Origin: Streptomyces yangpuensis
GTDB taxonomy: Bacteria; Actinomycetota; Actinomycetes; Streptomycetales; Streptomycetaceae
Direction: 5' to 3'
Assembly (NCBI RefSeq): GCF_001005295.1
Contig: NZ_LBMK01000011.1
Coordinates: 144,443 to 202,502, forward strand
Length of the DNA stretch: 58,060 nucleotides
Under the pieces are notes generated by a model. The model saw only the letters and a list, made by a program, of their open reading frames with translations, did no database searches and was not told the origin of the DNA. A program made the position numbers and the translations under genes. Positions 23,576 to 31,535 of this stretch are shown here, piece after piece. Position 1 is the first letter of the stretch. Every line of letters starts with the position of its first letter.

Positions 23576-25210
23576 TCACGCCGGAGGGGCGTCCGCGGCC
23601 TTGCTGGAGGGCTGGACCGTCGGGATGCGCTGGGTGAAGAACAGTGCGATGAGCGCGGCGAAGGCCAGCACGGAGAGCGCCGCGCGCAGGCCGTCGACCC
23701 TGGCCTCCTCGTTTGCCGCGAGCGCGGCGTCGGCCACCTCGGGGCTGACGCCCGCTTCGTCGAGCGCGGTCTCCAGCTGGGCGTCCGAGAGGAAGGGCGC
23801 GCCGCTCGCGAGCTGGACGGTCGCCTGGCTCTTGACCGAGCTCGGGACGGCCGGGTTCTCCGTGACGCTGGTCAGGAAGGAGGAGGTGAGCGTCGCGATC
23901 ATGATGGATCCGGCGAGGGCCGTACCGATGGACGAGCCGAGATTGGTGACGGCGTTCTGGACGCCTCCGACCTCCGCGGACTGCGCCTGCGGCACCGCGG
24001 ACACGGTGACCGCGCCCAGCTGGGAGGCGAGGGCGCCCATGCCGAGCCCGATCAGCAGCAGCGGGACGGTGACCACCTCCGCTCCCGCGTCCACGTCGAG
24101 CGCGCCCAGGAGGACCACCGCTCCGGCGAGCAGGGCGAAGGTCCCGAGCCGGACCACGCGGCGCGGAGAGACGTCCGGGAGGAAGCGCGGAATCAGGGTC
24201 GCGGCCGCCAGCAGCGTGATCGACAGCGGCAGCAGCCGGGCACCGGTCGCCAGGGCGGACAGGCCCAGCGCGACCGACAGGTAGAGCGGGACGACGAAGA
24301 AGACGCCCATCATCACGAGGTACTGGAAGAAGAACATGGTCAGCCCGCCGCTGAGCTGCTTGTTCTGCAGCATGGCCGGGTCGACGAGCGGCTCCTGGCG
24401 CCGCTTCACCAGCCGGCCCTCCCAGCGAAGGAAGAGCCAGACCAAAAACAGCCCCAGCAGCATCAGCCACACCGTCAGCGACACCCCGAACCAGGCCGGC
24501 CCGCCCTCCTTCGGCCTGAACCAGCCCCACTCGTCCGACCGGAGCACTCCGTAGACGAAGGTCCCGAGCCCGAGCGCCGACAGGACGACGCCGACGAAGT
24601 CGATCCGCGGACGTTCCTCGCTCACGGCGTCCGCGATGGGGCGGGCGAGCACGAGGATGCCGGCCACCATCAGCACCTCGCCGGCGAAGACCCACCGCCA
24701 GGAGAAGTAGGTCGTGGCGATCCCGCCGATGAGGGGCCCCAGCGCGATGGCGATGGCACCGGCCGCCGCCACGAGACCGTAGGCGGCGGGACGGCGTTCG
24801 GCGGGGAAGTTCCCGGCGACGAGAGCCACGATCGCGGGCAGGATGAGCGCCGCCCCGACCCCTTCCAGGAACGACCAGCCGATCAGCAGCACGGTGAGGT
24901 TCGGTGCGATCGAGGTGACGAGAGAGCCGCAGCCGTAGATCACGCAGCCGATCAGAAAGGCGCGTTTGCGGCCGATCAGCACCCCGACCTTGCCACCGGG
25001 GATCATGAGCATGGCCATCACGAGGGTGTAGGCGGTGATGGCGCCCTGGATGCCGGTCACGGTCGTGCCGAGGTCCCCGGCGACGGTGGCGATGGAGACG
25101 TTCATGACGGAGCTGTCGAGCGCCATCAGGAACTGGCCCGCCGCGAGCGTCGTCAGGACGAGTCGCGCCTTCGCGGGGTTGCCGGTCGCCGTCCCTGCCC
25201 TGGATGCCAT
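23576..25210 (-). CDS. MFS transporter, DHA2 (EmrB/QacA) family drug exporter
   Basis: 544 aa with about 14 membrane segments. DHA2 signatures include FLMALDSSVMNVSIATVAGDLG in segment 1, TAYTLVMAMLMIPGGKVGVLIGRKRAF (motif A) and GPLIGGIATTYFSWRWVF (motif C). An unusually long periplasmic region with Ala-rich helices (DAQLETALDEAGVSPEVADA) lies before the last segment. This family exports hydrophobic drugs and antibiotics with protons. No TetR/MarR regulator is adjacent. The start ATG at 25210 is not tested by a strong ribosome binding site. Confidence 0.92.
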   Translation of the reverse strand: MASRAGTATGNPAKARLVLTTLAAGQFLMALDSSVMNVSIATVAGDLGTTVTGIQGAITAYTLVMAMLMIPGGKVGVLIGRKRAFLIGCVIYGCGSLVTSIAPNLTVLLIGWSFLEGVGAALILPAIVALVAGNFPAERRPAAYGLVAAAGAIAIALGPLIGGIATTYFSWRWVFAGEVLMVAGILVLARPIADAVSEERPRIDFVGVVLSALGLGTFVYGVLRSDEWGWFRPKEGGPAWFGVSLTVWLMLLGLFLVWLFLRWEGRLVKRRQEPLVDPAMLQNKQLSGGLTMFFFQYLVMMGVFFVVPLYLSVALGLSALATGARLLPLSITLLAAATLIPRFLPDVSPRRVVRLGTFALLAGAVVLLGALDVDAGAEVVTVPLLLIGLGMGALASQLGAVTVSAVPQAQSAEVGGVQNAVTNLGSSIGTALAGSIMIATLTSSFLTSVTENPAVPSSVKSQATVQLASGAPFLSDAQLETALDEAGVSPEVADAALAANEEARVDGLRAALSVLAFAALIALFFTQRIPTVQPSSKAADAPPA

Positions 25211-25262
25211 GGCTGCATGCTTCCAGCCGTCCGCTGGAGCGGCCTTACGACCCGCCCGGGAG

Positions 25263-26258
25263 TCAGCCGGACGGACAGTCGGCGACCGGATCGTCGTGGA
25301 CCAGGGCGCAGACCATCCGGTCGCCGCGCCGGTTCTCGGGGTAGGCGGCGCGGAGCTCCTCCTCGAAGGCCTTCCACTGCCGGGTGATCTCGGCGGTGGC
25401 CCCCGCGGTGGCGCGGCGGAAGTTGTCGCCCGTCTGCGCCCGGGCGGATGCGGGCGTGTCCTTGTTCAGGTCTCGGTTGTGGGCCACGCGGCCGGCGCAG
25501 TCGGCGGGCTTGACCCCGGTGGAGTCGAAGTCCGGATAGCAGCCGCTCGCGAGGTCCTCGGGGACGACGGCCCGGACCTCCCGGCTCCAGTCGGCGTCCT
25601 TCATCCCGCTGTAGCGGCGGATGTCGAAGAACGGGACGACCCCGGTACGTCCCAGACCCGGCGGGTTGGCCATCCCCGTCGGGCCGGGCGCGGCCTCGTC
25701 GGCCCAGTTGGAGTGCGAGTAGAAGTCCTCGAGCTGGTGCCAGCCACGGCCGAGCTGTTCCAGTACGGCGCACTTGGCCGGTGCGGGCCGCTCGTCCCAG
25801 GTGCAGTGCGCGGACAGGTCGGTCTGGTCCGCTCGCACCCTGCCGTCGGCGTCGACGAGGCCGTCGGCCGCCCGTACGGCCTTGCGGAACCGCGCGACGG
25901 AGGTGCCGACGCAGGCGACGAGCTCGGTGGTGGCCTCGTCCCGGGTACGGGGGTAGGCGGGGGCGTGGCGCGGCGAAAGGTAGTCGGCGTTGTCGCAGTG
26001 CAGCGGGCCGAGATCGAAGTACGGGGCCCGGTCGTTGGCGTTGATCGCCCCGTCGCGGGCGGCGGCCATCTCGGTGAGCGTGGCGGGCTGCCACGGCAGG
26101 GCGCGCCGGGTGATGTCCTCGTGGTTGTCGCCCGTGAAGGCATGGGCCGGACCGCTCGGCAGGACGACGAGGGCGGCGAGAGTGGCGAGCGCGGTGAGAG
26201 CGGCCGCCGGGAGGACCGCGGCGGCGGGGGCCGGCGGTGCGGGGCTCGGTCTCTTCAC
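25263..26258 (-). CDS. Secreted HET-C/phospholipase C-like protein
   Basis: 331 aa. GTG at 26258 is preferred: GGGAG lies 7 nt upstream and it gives a clean signal peptide (KR, Ala/Leu-rich core, cleavage after PAHA). The mature protein begins FTGDNHEDITRRAL and contains WHQLEDFYSHSNWAD (His, Asp and His like the zinc sites of P1 nuclease/phospholipase C-fold proteins). This pattern is seen in the HET-C/VWA7-type group. The enzymatic activity is not proven. Several Cys pairs fit an extracellular protein. I do not know its role. Confidence 0.75.
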   Translation of the reverse strand: MKRPSPAPPAPAAAVLPAAALTALATLAALVVLPSGPAHAFTGDNHEDITRRALPWQPATLTEMAAARDGAINANDRAPYFDLGPLHCDNADYLSPRHAPAYPRTRDEATTELVACVGTSVARFRKAVRAADGLVDADGRVRADQTDLSAHCTWDERPAPAKCAVLEQLGRGWHQLEDFYSHSNWADEAAPGPTGMANPPGLGRTGVVPFFDIRRYSGMKDADWSREVRAVVPEDLASGCYPDFDSTGVKPADCAGRVAHNRDLNKDTPASARAQTGDNFRRATAGATAEITRQWKAFEEELRAAYPENRRGDRMVCALVHDDPVADCPSG

Positions 26259-26354
26259 GGCAGGCTCCCGGCTCGGTTCCGGCGAGGGTGCTTCCATGCT
26301 GCGCACCGCCGGCCGTCCCCGCATCCGGGGCCGTACGCGGGCTTGCCGGCGGCA

Positions 26355-26417
26355 CCGCGTACGGCGTCCGTCTCCGCCCCCGCACGGCGCCCGTTTCCGC
26401 CCCGCACGGCGCCCGCC
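26355..26417. repeat. Three imperfect 22-23 bp tandem units
   Basis: Units 26355-26376, 26377-26399 and 26400 onward share an ACGGCG(T/C)CCG core; the last two share CCCGCACGGCGCCCG exactly. The region 26259-26548 between divergent genes holds this repeat and the promoter of the next gene, nothing else seen. Confidence 0.6.
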
Positions 26418-26548
26418 GGGCGCCCTCGCGCGCCCGGCGGGCGCCAGACCTACAGTTGAGGGCGAGGTGGCGTGCCGGGACTCGGGGCGGCCGCTCCCTT
26501 GGCCCAGTCCCCGCGCCAGGGCGCGACAACCCCAGGAGGGCATGCGAC

Positions 26549-26887
26549 ATGTCCACTGCATCTGAAACCCCGGTTCTGGACACCCTCGCCGCCATGACGG
26601 TCGATTCCCTCGAGCGGTGCGGGCTGGACCCGTCCATGCTGCTCATGACCCGGATCGCGGCGCTCGCCGCCTCGGACGCTCCCCCGATCTCCTACCTCGC
26701 CCACATCGACCCCGCGCTCAAGGCCGGCCTGACGGCGGAGCAGCTGCAGGACGTCCTGGTCGCCATCGCGCCCATCGTCGGCACCGCCCGTGTCATGACG
26801 GCGGCGGGCAACATCACCAGGGCGCTCGGCGTGGCGATCGCCGTCGCCGAGGCGGAGGCCCAGGCCGAGATGGACGCCATGGGCTGA
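26549..26887 (+). CDS. Carboxymuconolactone decarboxylase (AhpD-like) family protein
   Basis: 112 aa, ATG with AGGAGG 9 nt upstream. Helical alkylhydroperoxidase-like fold: SMLLMTRIAALAASDAPPISYLAHIDPALKAGLTAEQLQDVLVAIAPIVGTARVMTAAGNI. The pattern LTAEQLQDVLVAI...G..R is characteristic. However, the Cys-x-x-Cys redox motif of AhpD is absent (only one Cys), so peroxidase activity of the AhpD kind is unlikely. A stem-loop terminator follows 11 bp after the stop. Confidence 0.85.
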   Translation: MSTASETPVLDTLAAMTVDSLERCGLDPSMLLMTRIAALAASDAPPISYLAHIDPALKAGLTAEQLQDVLVAIAPIVGTARVMTAAGNITRALGVAIAVAEAEAQAEMDAMG

Positions 26888-26898
26888 CCCGGAACGAC

Positions 26899-26932
26899 AG
26901 CCGGACCGGTCGGGTGACCGACGGGTCCGGCT
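26899..26932 (+). terminator. Terminator of the carboxymuconolactone decarboxylase-like gene
   Basis: AGCCGGACC and GGTCCGGCT form the outer stem; GTCGG and CCGAC form the inner stem with a GTGA loop. Very stable. Confidence 0.8.
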
Positions 26933-27040
26933 GCGGCGCGGTCCGGCTGCGGTCGGGCGGTCGGTGAGCCGGCACCGCCGTCCGTCGGGCGGGGCGGTCA
27001 CGCCGACAGACACACAGGCAGCACCGCACGCAGGCACGCA

Positions 27041-27064
27041 GGCAGGCAGGCAGGCAGGCAGGCA
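27041..27064. repeat. GGCA tetranucleotide microsatellite (six units)
   Basis: Six perfect GGCA units follow degenerate CACGCA/CAGGCA-like units at 27010-27040. The tract lies 35 bp upstream of the DUF2252 start codon, in its likely leader or promoter. Slippage could change spacing there. Confidence 0.9.
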
Positions 27065-27099
27065 GATCAGTCAGGCCAGGCAGGATCAGGAGGGCCTCC

Positions 27100-28530
27100 A
27101 TGTCCCGGAGTGCGATCACCGCGATGCGCGCGGTGCCCGGTGCCACGCCCGAGGAGCGCGCGGCCATGGGCAAGGACGCCCGCCGCCGGTGCCCCCGGTC
27201 GGGGCACGCCGTGTACCAGCCGTCCCCCAACCGGCCGGATCCCCTGACGATCCTGGAGGCGCAGTCCGCGACACGGGTGCCCGAGCTGGTCCCGATCCGC
27301 TACGCCCGGATGGCGGAGTCCCCGTTCCGCTTCTACCGGGGAGCCGCCGCGATCATGGCGTCCGACCTGGCCGGAACTCCGGCCTCGGGCATCGCGGCGC
27401 AGCTCTGCGGTGACGCGCACCTGCTGAACTTCCGCCTGCTGGCCTCGCCGGAGCGGCGGCTGATGTTCGACATCAACGACTTCGACGAGACGCTGCCCGG
27501 CCCCTGGGAGTGGGACGTCAAGCGGCTGTCCACGAGTCTCGTCATCGCCGCCCGGGCGAACGGCTTCGACGAGGCCGAACGCGCCCGCATCGTGAACTCC
27601 GCGGTGCGCTCGTACCGTGAGGCGATGACCGGTTTCGCCGGGATGGGGAACCTCGACGTCTGGTACGCGAAGACCGACGCGGAGGGTCTGCAGGCCCTCG
27701 TCACCGAACAGCTCGACAAGCGCGGCCGCAAGAAGCTGGCCACGGCAATGGCGAAGGCCCGGTCGCGGGACAGCCTGCAGGTCTTCGACAAGCTCACCGA
27801 GATGGTCGACGGCCGCCCCAGGATCGCGGCGGACCCCCCGCTGCTGGTGCCGCTCGCCGACCTGCTGTCGGACCACGAGCGCGACGAGCTCGTCGACCGG
27901 CTGAGCGGCCTGGTCCGCCACTACGGCCACACGCTGGAGAGCAACCGCCGGGCACTGCTGGAGGACTACCGCCTGGTGGACGTCGCCCGCAAGGTGGTCG
28001 GCGTCGGCAGCGTCGGCACCCGTTGCTGGATCCTGCTCCTGCTCGGCAAGGATGGCCGCGACCCGTTGTTCCTCCAGGCCAAGGAGGCCGACACCTCCGT
28101 GCTCGCCGACCACGTCGGCACCAGCCAGTACGCGAACCAGGGCGAACGCGTGGTGTCGGGTCAGCGGTTGATGCAGGCGGCGAGCGACATCTTCCTCGGC
28201 TGGGAGCGGGTGGACGGCATCGACGGCCGGAAGCGGGACTTCTACATCCGCCAACTGCGCGACTGGAAGGGCATCGCGATGCCGGAGACGATGTCACCCG
28301 CGCAGCTGGAGACCTTCGGCAACGCCTGCGGGATGACCCTGGCCCGGGCGCACGCCCGCTCCGGCGACCGGGTGGCCATCGCCTCCTACCTCGGCCGGAG
28401 CGATGTCTTCGACCGGGCGCTCGCCGGATTCGCCGAGGCGTACGCCGACCAGAACGAACGCGACCACCAGGCCCTGGTGGACGCGGTACGGGCCGGCCGT
28501 CTGCCCGCGCGGGAACTCCCGGCGGACTGA
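27100..28530 (+). CDS. DUF2252 family protein
   Basis: 476 aa, ATG with AGGAGG upstream. The family signatures are clear: PIRYARMAESPFRFYRGAA, QLCGDAHLLNF, FDINDFDETLPGPWEWDVKRLSTSL, GSVGTRCW and a kinase-like C-terminal part. The GDAH/DxNDFDE arrangement resembles an aminoglycoside-phosphotransferase-like kinase fold, so a phosphotransferase activity is a reasonable guess, but no substrate is established. Its stop codon lies in the first unit of an 11-bp tandem repeat. Confidence 0.88.
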   Translation: MSRSAITAMRAVPGATPEERAAMGKDARRRCPRSGHAVYQPSPNRPDPLTILEAQSATRVPELVPIRYARMAESPFRFYRGAAAIMASDLAGTPASGIAAQLCGDAHLLNFRLLASPERRLMFDINDFDETLPGPWEWDVKRLSTSLVIAARANGFDEAERARIVNSAVRSYREAMTGFAGMGNLDVWYAKTDAEGLQALVTEQLDKRGRKKLATAMAKARSRDSLQVFDKLTEMVDGRPRIAADPPLLVPLADLLSDHERDELVDRLSGLVRHYGHTLESNRRALLEDYRLVDVARKVVGVGSVGTRCWILLLLGKDGRDPLFLQAKEADTSVLADHVGTSQYANQGERVVSGQRLMQAASDIFLGWERVDGIDGRKRDFYIRQLRDWKGIAMPETMSPAQLETFGNACGMTLARAHARSGDRVAIASYLGRSDVFDRALAGFAEAYADQNERDHQALVDAVRAGRLPARELPAD

Positions 28531-28586
28531 CGGCGGACTGACGGCGGACTGACGGCGGACTGACGGCTGGCTGACGGCGGACTGAC
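28521..28586. repeat. Six tandem 11-bp units containing the DUF2252 stop codon
   Basis: GGCGGACTGAC is repeated at 28521, 28532, 28543, 28554 and 28576, with one variant unit (GGCTGGCTGAC) at 28565. The first unit supplies the last codons and TGA of the DUF2252 gene. Since 11 is not a multiple of 3, later units place TGA in every plus-strand frame. Confidence 0.92.
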
Positions 28587-28658
28587 GGCGGGGCCGCCGA
28601 CCCGCGGGGCCGGACGACGCCATCCCCTCCTGCGGCGCCGCCCGGCGGGAGCGCCGGA

Positions 28659-29087
28659 TCAGAACGCGAAGACGGCGTTGCCGTTCAGGGTCGCGGCCAT
28701 GGTGCAGGAGTTGGCGAAGGTGTGGTCCCAGGCAACGCGGCGGCCCTCCCACACGCCGACCGCGGACACGGTGACGGGGGCGTAGTGCATCGGGCAAGCC
28801 CGGTCCGGGTTCGGCGTGGAGAGCAGCCGGTCGAACGTGCCGCCGGTGGTCTTCAGGGCCGCGCACGCGGCCTTGGGGTCGGGGTGTGTCCCCTGGGCAC
28901 CCGGCGCGCAGCTGACTGTGGTGGCGCGGAGGACGGTGGGTGCGGTCACGTCGTCCCCCTGGGCGACGCTGAAAACCATGGCCGACGGGGCGTACAGGCT
29001 CTCGGGCTGGGCCTGCGCGATGCCGGCGGCACCGGCCAGACAGAGGAGCGCGGCAGCGGAGACGGCGGCGGAGCGACGGTAACGCAC
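28659..29087 (-). CDS. ssi: Subtilisin inhibitor-like (SSI) secreted protease inhibitor
   Basis: 142 aa from GTG at 29087, close to the usual precursor length; an alternative GTG at 29126 adds 13 residues. Signal peptide cleaved after IAQA. Mature region starts QPESLYAPSAMVFSVAQG and ends NAVFAF as in SSI proteins. Two disulphides: Cys60-Cys75 and Cys98-Cys128. The reactive loop is CPMHYAP, with P1 Met100 and P1' His101, which fits subtilisin inhibition. These proteins inhibit secreted serine proteases and help time proteolysis in development. About 270 bp of AT-richer sequence upstream is probably its promoter. Confidence 0.92.
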   Translation of the reverse strand: MRYRRSAAVSAAALLCLAGAAGIAQAQPESLYAPSAMVFSVAQGDDVTAPTVLRATTVSCAPGAQGTHPDPKAACAALKTTGGTFDRLLSTPNPDRACPMHYAPVTVSAVGVWEGRRVAWDHTFANSCTMAATLNGNAVFAF

Positions 29088-29363
29088 GGGAAGACTCGCT
29101 TTCGATTCTTTGGTTGAGCGCGACACTTCCTTTCGCTATCGCGCTCTGCTGCTTCAAAGCCTCGCTGAATCGAAGGCGCAGCGCACATCGATCGCCGATT
29201 TACGGACACCTCGTCCGCATAACGGTGATCGAATGACAGTTCGGGCAGCTCAGACGCCGTGCTACCACGCCGTCACCCTGCGCCACCGCCGGACGGCCCC
29301 GGCGATGACGTGCGGCGTTGCGGACCCCGCACCGCTCCGGGGCGCCCCGGGTTCACCCGACGG

Positions 29364-30011
29364 CTACCCAGCTTGTCCGGATGTGTGCGCTCCGGGGCCG
29401 CCCTCCGGGGCCCACTGACCGAGCAGTTCCCCGGTCGTGGTGATGGCCGCCACCAGCGCGAGCGAGTTGCGGATGACCTCGGCGGTGCAGGTGGCGGGCA
29501 CTCCGGCGATGGCGTCGGCGGGGACCACGACCCGGTAGCCGAGGTTCACGGCGTCGAAGACGGTGTTCGGGATGGCGATGTTGGAGGAGACCCCGGTGAC
29601 CACGAGGGTGCGGATCCCGAGGTTGCGCAGGAGCGCGTCCAGGTCGGTGCCGGCCATGGGTGAGAGGCCGTGCAGGCGGCGCACGACGAGGTCCCGCTCG
29701 GCGACGGTGAGGGGGGCTGCGACCTCCACCGCGCGGCTCCCGGTGAGCTGCCGCACGGGGAGCCGGCCGGCGGCCCGGAAGAGCCGCGCGTTGGTGTTCG
29801 CCCCGAGGCCGTCCGGCCGCCGCTCGGCGACCGCGTGCAGCACCTGTACACCGGCTCCGCGCGCGGCCTCGGCCAGCGCGGCGATCCGTCCCAGCATCCC
29901 GGAGTCCCGTGCCTCTTTGGCGAGTTCGGGCAGTGCGCTCTCCTCGCCCACGACGCCGTTCTGGCACTCGACGGTCAGCAGCGCGGTCGTGGCGGGATCG
30001 AGGTCCGGCAT
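29364..30011 (-). CDS. Isochorismatase-fold protein lacking the catalytic Cys
   Basis: 215 aa. The overall fold is that of cysteine hydrolases of the isochorismatase family: TALLTVECQNG at the N-terminus, GTDLDALLRNLGIRTLVVTGVSSNIAIPNT and YRVVVPADAIAG. At the three catalytic positions the canonical Asp, Lys and Cys become Glu15, Arg111/112 and Ala146. EntB and PhzD also lack the Cys and hydrolyse isochorismate, so an isochorismatase-like or other reaction is possible. It may also be inactive. Divergent from the FMN protein gene across 76 bp. Confidence 0.85.
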   Translation of the reverse strand: MPDLDPATTALLTVECQNGVVGEESALPELAKEARDSGMLGRIAALAEAARGAGVQVLHAVAERRPDGLGANTNARLFRAAGRLPVRQLTGSRAVEVAAPLTVAERDLVVRRLHGLSPMAGTDLDALLRNLGIRTLVVTGVSSNIAIPNTVFDAVNLGYRVVVPADAIAGVPATCTAEVIRNSLALVAAITTTGELLGQWAPEGGPGAHTSGQAG

Positions 30012-30087
30012 GACTCCCCCTGGCGTGGCGTCGGAAGAGCCCTCATGCTTCCTGACACACAGTCAGATGTGAAGGGGCGCGGTACCG

Positions 30088-30546
30088 ATGGACGAGACTC
30101 AGCGGCGGGGCCGCCGCATCATGATGAGCGCGGCGGAAGTGGACGCGTTCCTGCGGGAGCGGAGAACCTGCCGGGTGGCGACGGTCTCCCCCGACGGACG
30201 CCCGCACGTGGGCGCCCTGTGGTTCGCGTGGGACGGCAGCTCGCTGTGGCTGTATTCGATCACGCGCAGCCGCCGCTGGGCGGACCTGCGCAAGGACCCG
30301 CGGATCTCGGTGGTCGTGGACGCGGGCGAGTCGTACGACGAGCTGCGCGGCGTGGAACTGTCCGGCAGCGCGGTCTTCGTGGGCGAGGCCCCGCGCACGG
30401 GCGAGCCCTGCCCCGAACTGGCGCAGGCCGAGCGGATCTTCCCGGTCAAGAACTTCGGGATCGAGGAGATGCCGCACGACGGACGGCACGCGTGGATCCG
30501 CCTGACCCCGGACAGGATCGTCTCCTGGGACTTCCGCAAGATCTGA
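30088..30546 (+). CDS. Pyridoxamine 5'-phosphate oxidase-fold (split-barrel flavin-binding) protein
   Basis: 152 aa, ATG with GAAGGGG at good spacing. Split beta-barrel pattern: FLRERRTCRVATVSPDGRPHVGALWFAWDG, SLWLYSITRSRRWADLRKDPRISVVVDAG. This is the FMN- or F420-binding branch, common in actinobacteria, where F420H2-dependent reductases share this sequence style. Cofactor and substrate cannot be assigned. It ends 6 bp before the convergent LysR gene stop. Confidence 0.85.
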   Translation: MDETQRRGRRIMMSAAEVDAFLRERRTCRVATVSPDGRPHVGALWFAWDGSSLWLYSITRSRRWADLRKDPRISVVVDAGESYDELRGVELSGSAVFVGEAPRTGEPCPELAQAERIFPVKNFGIEEMPHDGRHAWIRLTPDRIVSWDFRKI

Positions 30547-30552
30547 CGGCGC

Positions 30553-31461
30553 CTACGCGTGCTGGACTTCGGCGGCGGTGGTCCTCAGGGCGTCGACCGC
30601 GGCGCGGATGGAGGGCCGGCGGTCGGCGTCCGCGCGCCAGACGGCGTACACGTGACGGCGCACGACGTCGCAGACGGGCAGCATCCGGACGCCCGCCGGC
30701 ACCGGGCCGCGGCCCAGCTTCGGCGCGACGCACACTCCGAGCCCGGCCTCGACGAAGGCCAGCTGGGTGTGGTGCTCCTCGGCGATGTGCGCGACGCGCG
30801 GCTCCATTCCGGTACCGCGCAGGGTGAACACCAGCCATTCGTGGCAGAACTGGCCCTCGTTCCAGGAGATCCATTCGTCGTCCGCGAACTCGGCGAGGGA
30901 GATCGAGGGCCGGTCCGCCAGCCGGTGGCCGGCCGGGACGGCGATGTCGACGGAGTCGTCCAGCAGGTGCGTCCGGGTGAGCTCGGCGGGCACCGGCATC
31001 CGCTTATTGTGCCAGTCGACGGCGAGGGCCATGTCGAGGTCGCCCCGCACGACGGCGGCCATGCTCTCCTCGGGCTCCTGCTCGCGTACCCGGACCCGCA
31101 GGTCCGGGTGGCCGGTGCGCAGCGCGGACAGGGCCCGGGGCAGCAGCCCTCGCATGGCGGTGGGGAAGGCGCCGATGCGCAGCTCGCCGACGGCGCACCC
31201 GCGCTGCGCCTCGACGTCGGCCTGGGCCTGCTCGACCTGGGAGATGATCCGGGCCGCGTGGTCGGCGAGCAGCCGGCCGGCGTCGGTGAGGCGGACCCCG
31301 CGGCCGTTCTTCGCCAGCAGCGGCTGGCCGACCTCGCGCTCCAGCTTGGCCATCTGCTGGGACACGGCGGATGTGGTGACGTGGAGGCCGTCGGCGGCGC
31401 CGCTGACCGAGCCGTGGCGGGCGAGGGCATCGAGGGTGCGCAGGCGCTCCAGGTTCAACAT
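30553..31461 (-). CDS. LysR family transcriptional regulator
   Basis: 302 aa. N-terminal winged helix: NLERLRTLDALARHGSVSGAADGLHVTTSAVSQQMAKLEREVGQPLL (residues 3-49). The C-terminal periplasmic-binding-like effector domain is complete. TAGCAT is 7 nt from the ATG without a ribosome binding site, suggesting a leaderless mRNA. Divergent from an EamA transporter across 74 bp, which is the likely target gene as in many LysR-transporter pairs. Confidence 0.93.
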   Translation of the reverse strand: MLNLERLRTLDALARHGSVSGAADGLHVTTSAVSQQMAKLEREVGQPLLAKNGRGVRLTDAGRLLADHAARIISQVEQAQADVEAQRGCAVGELRIGAFPTAMRGLLPRALSALRTGHPDLRVRVREQEPEESMAAVVRGDLDMALAVDWHNKRMPVPAELTRTHLLDDSVDIAVPAGHRLADRPSISLAEFADDEWISWNEGQFCHEWLVFTLRGTGMEPRVAHIAEEHHTQLAFVEAGLGVCVAPKLGRGPVPAGVRMLPVCDVVRRHVYAVWRADADRRPSIRAAVDALRTTAAEVQHA

Positions 31462-31494
31462 GTAAGCAATGCTACGCCGTCACCAAGAGAAACA

Positions 31495-31511
31495 TTCGCT
31501 TGTCCTACGAA
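31495..31511. promoter_or_regulatory. Candidate LysR operator between lysR and the EamA gene
   Basis: TTCG-N9-CGAA dyad in the 74-bp divergent region, fitting the loose symmetrical form of LysR-type sites. Not proven. Confidence 0.4.
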
Positions 31512-31535
31512 GTTGATACGAGCACAGTAAGGGGC

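Noticed and set aside
27041..27064. A CRISPR array suggested by short repeats
   Set aside because: A four-base unit without spacers; the 11-bp and 22-bp repeats also have no spacer structure.
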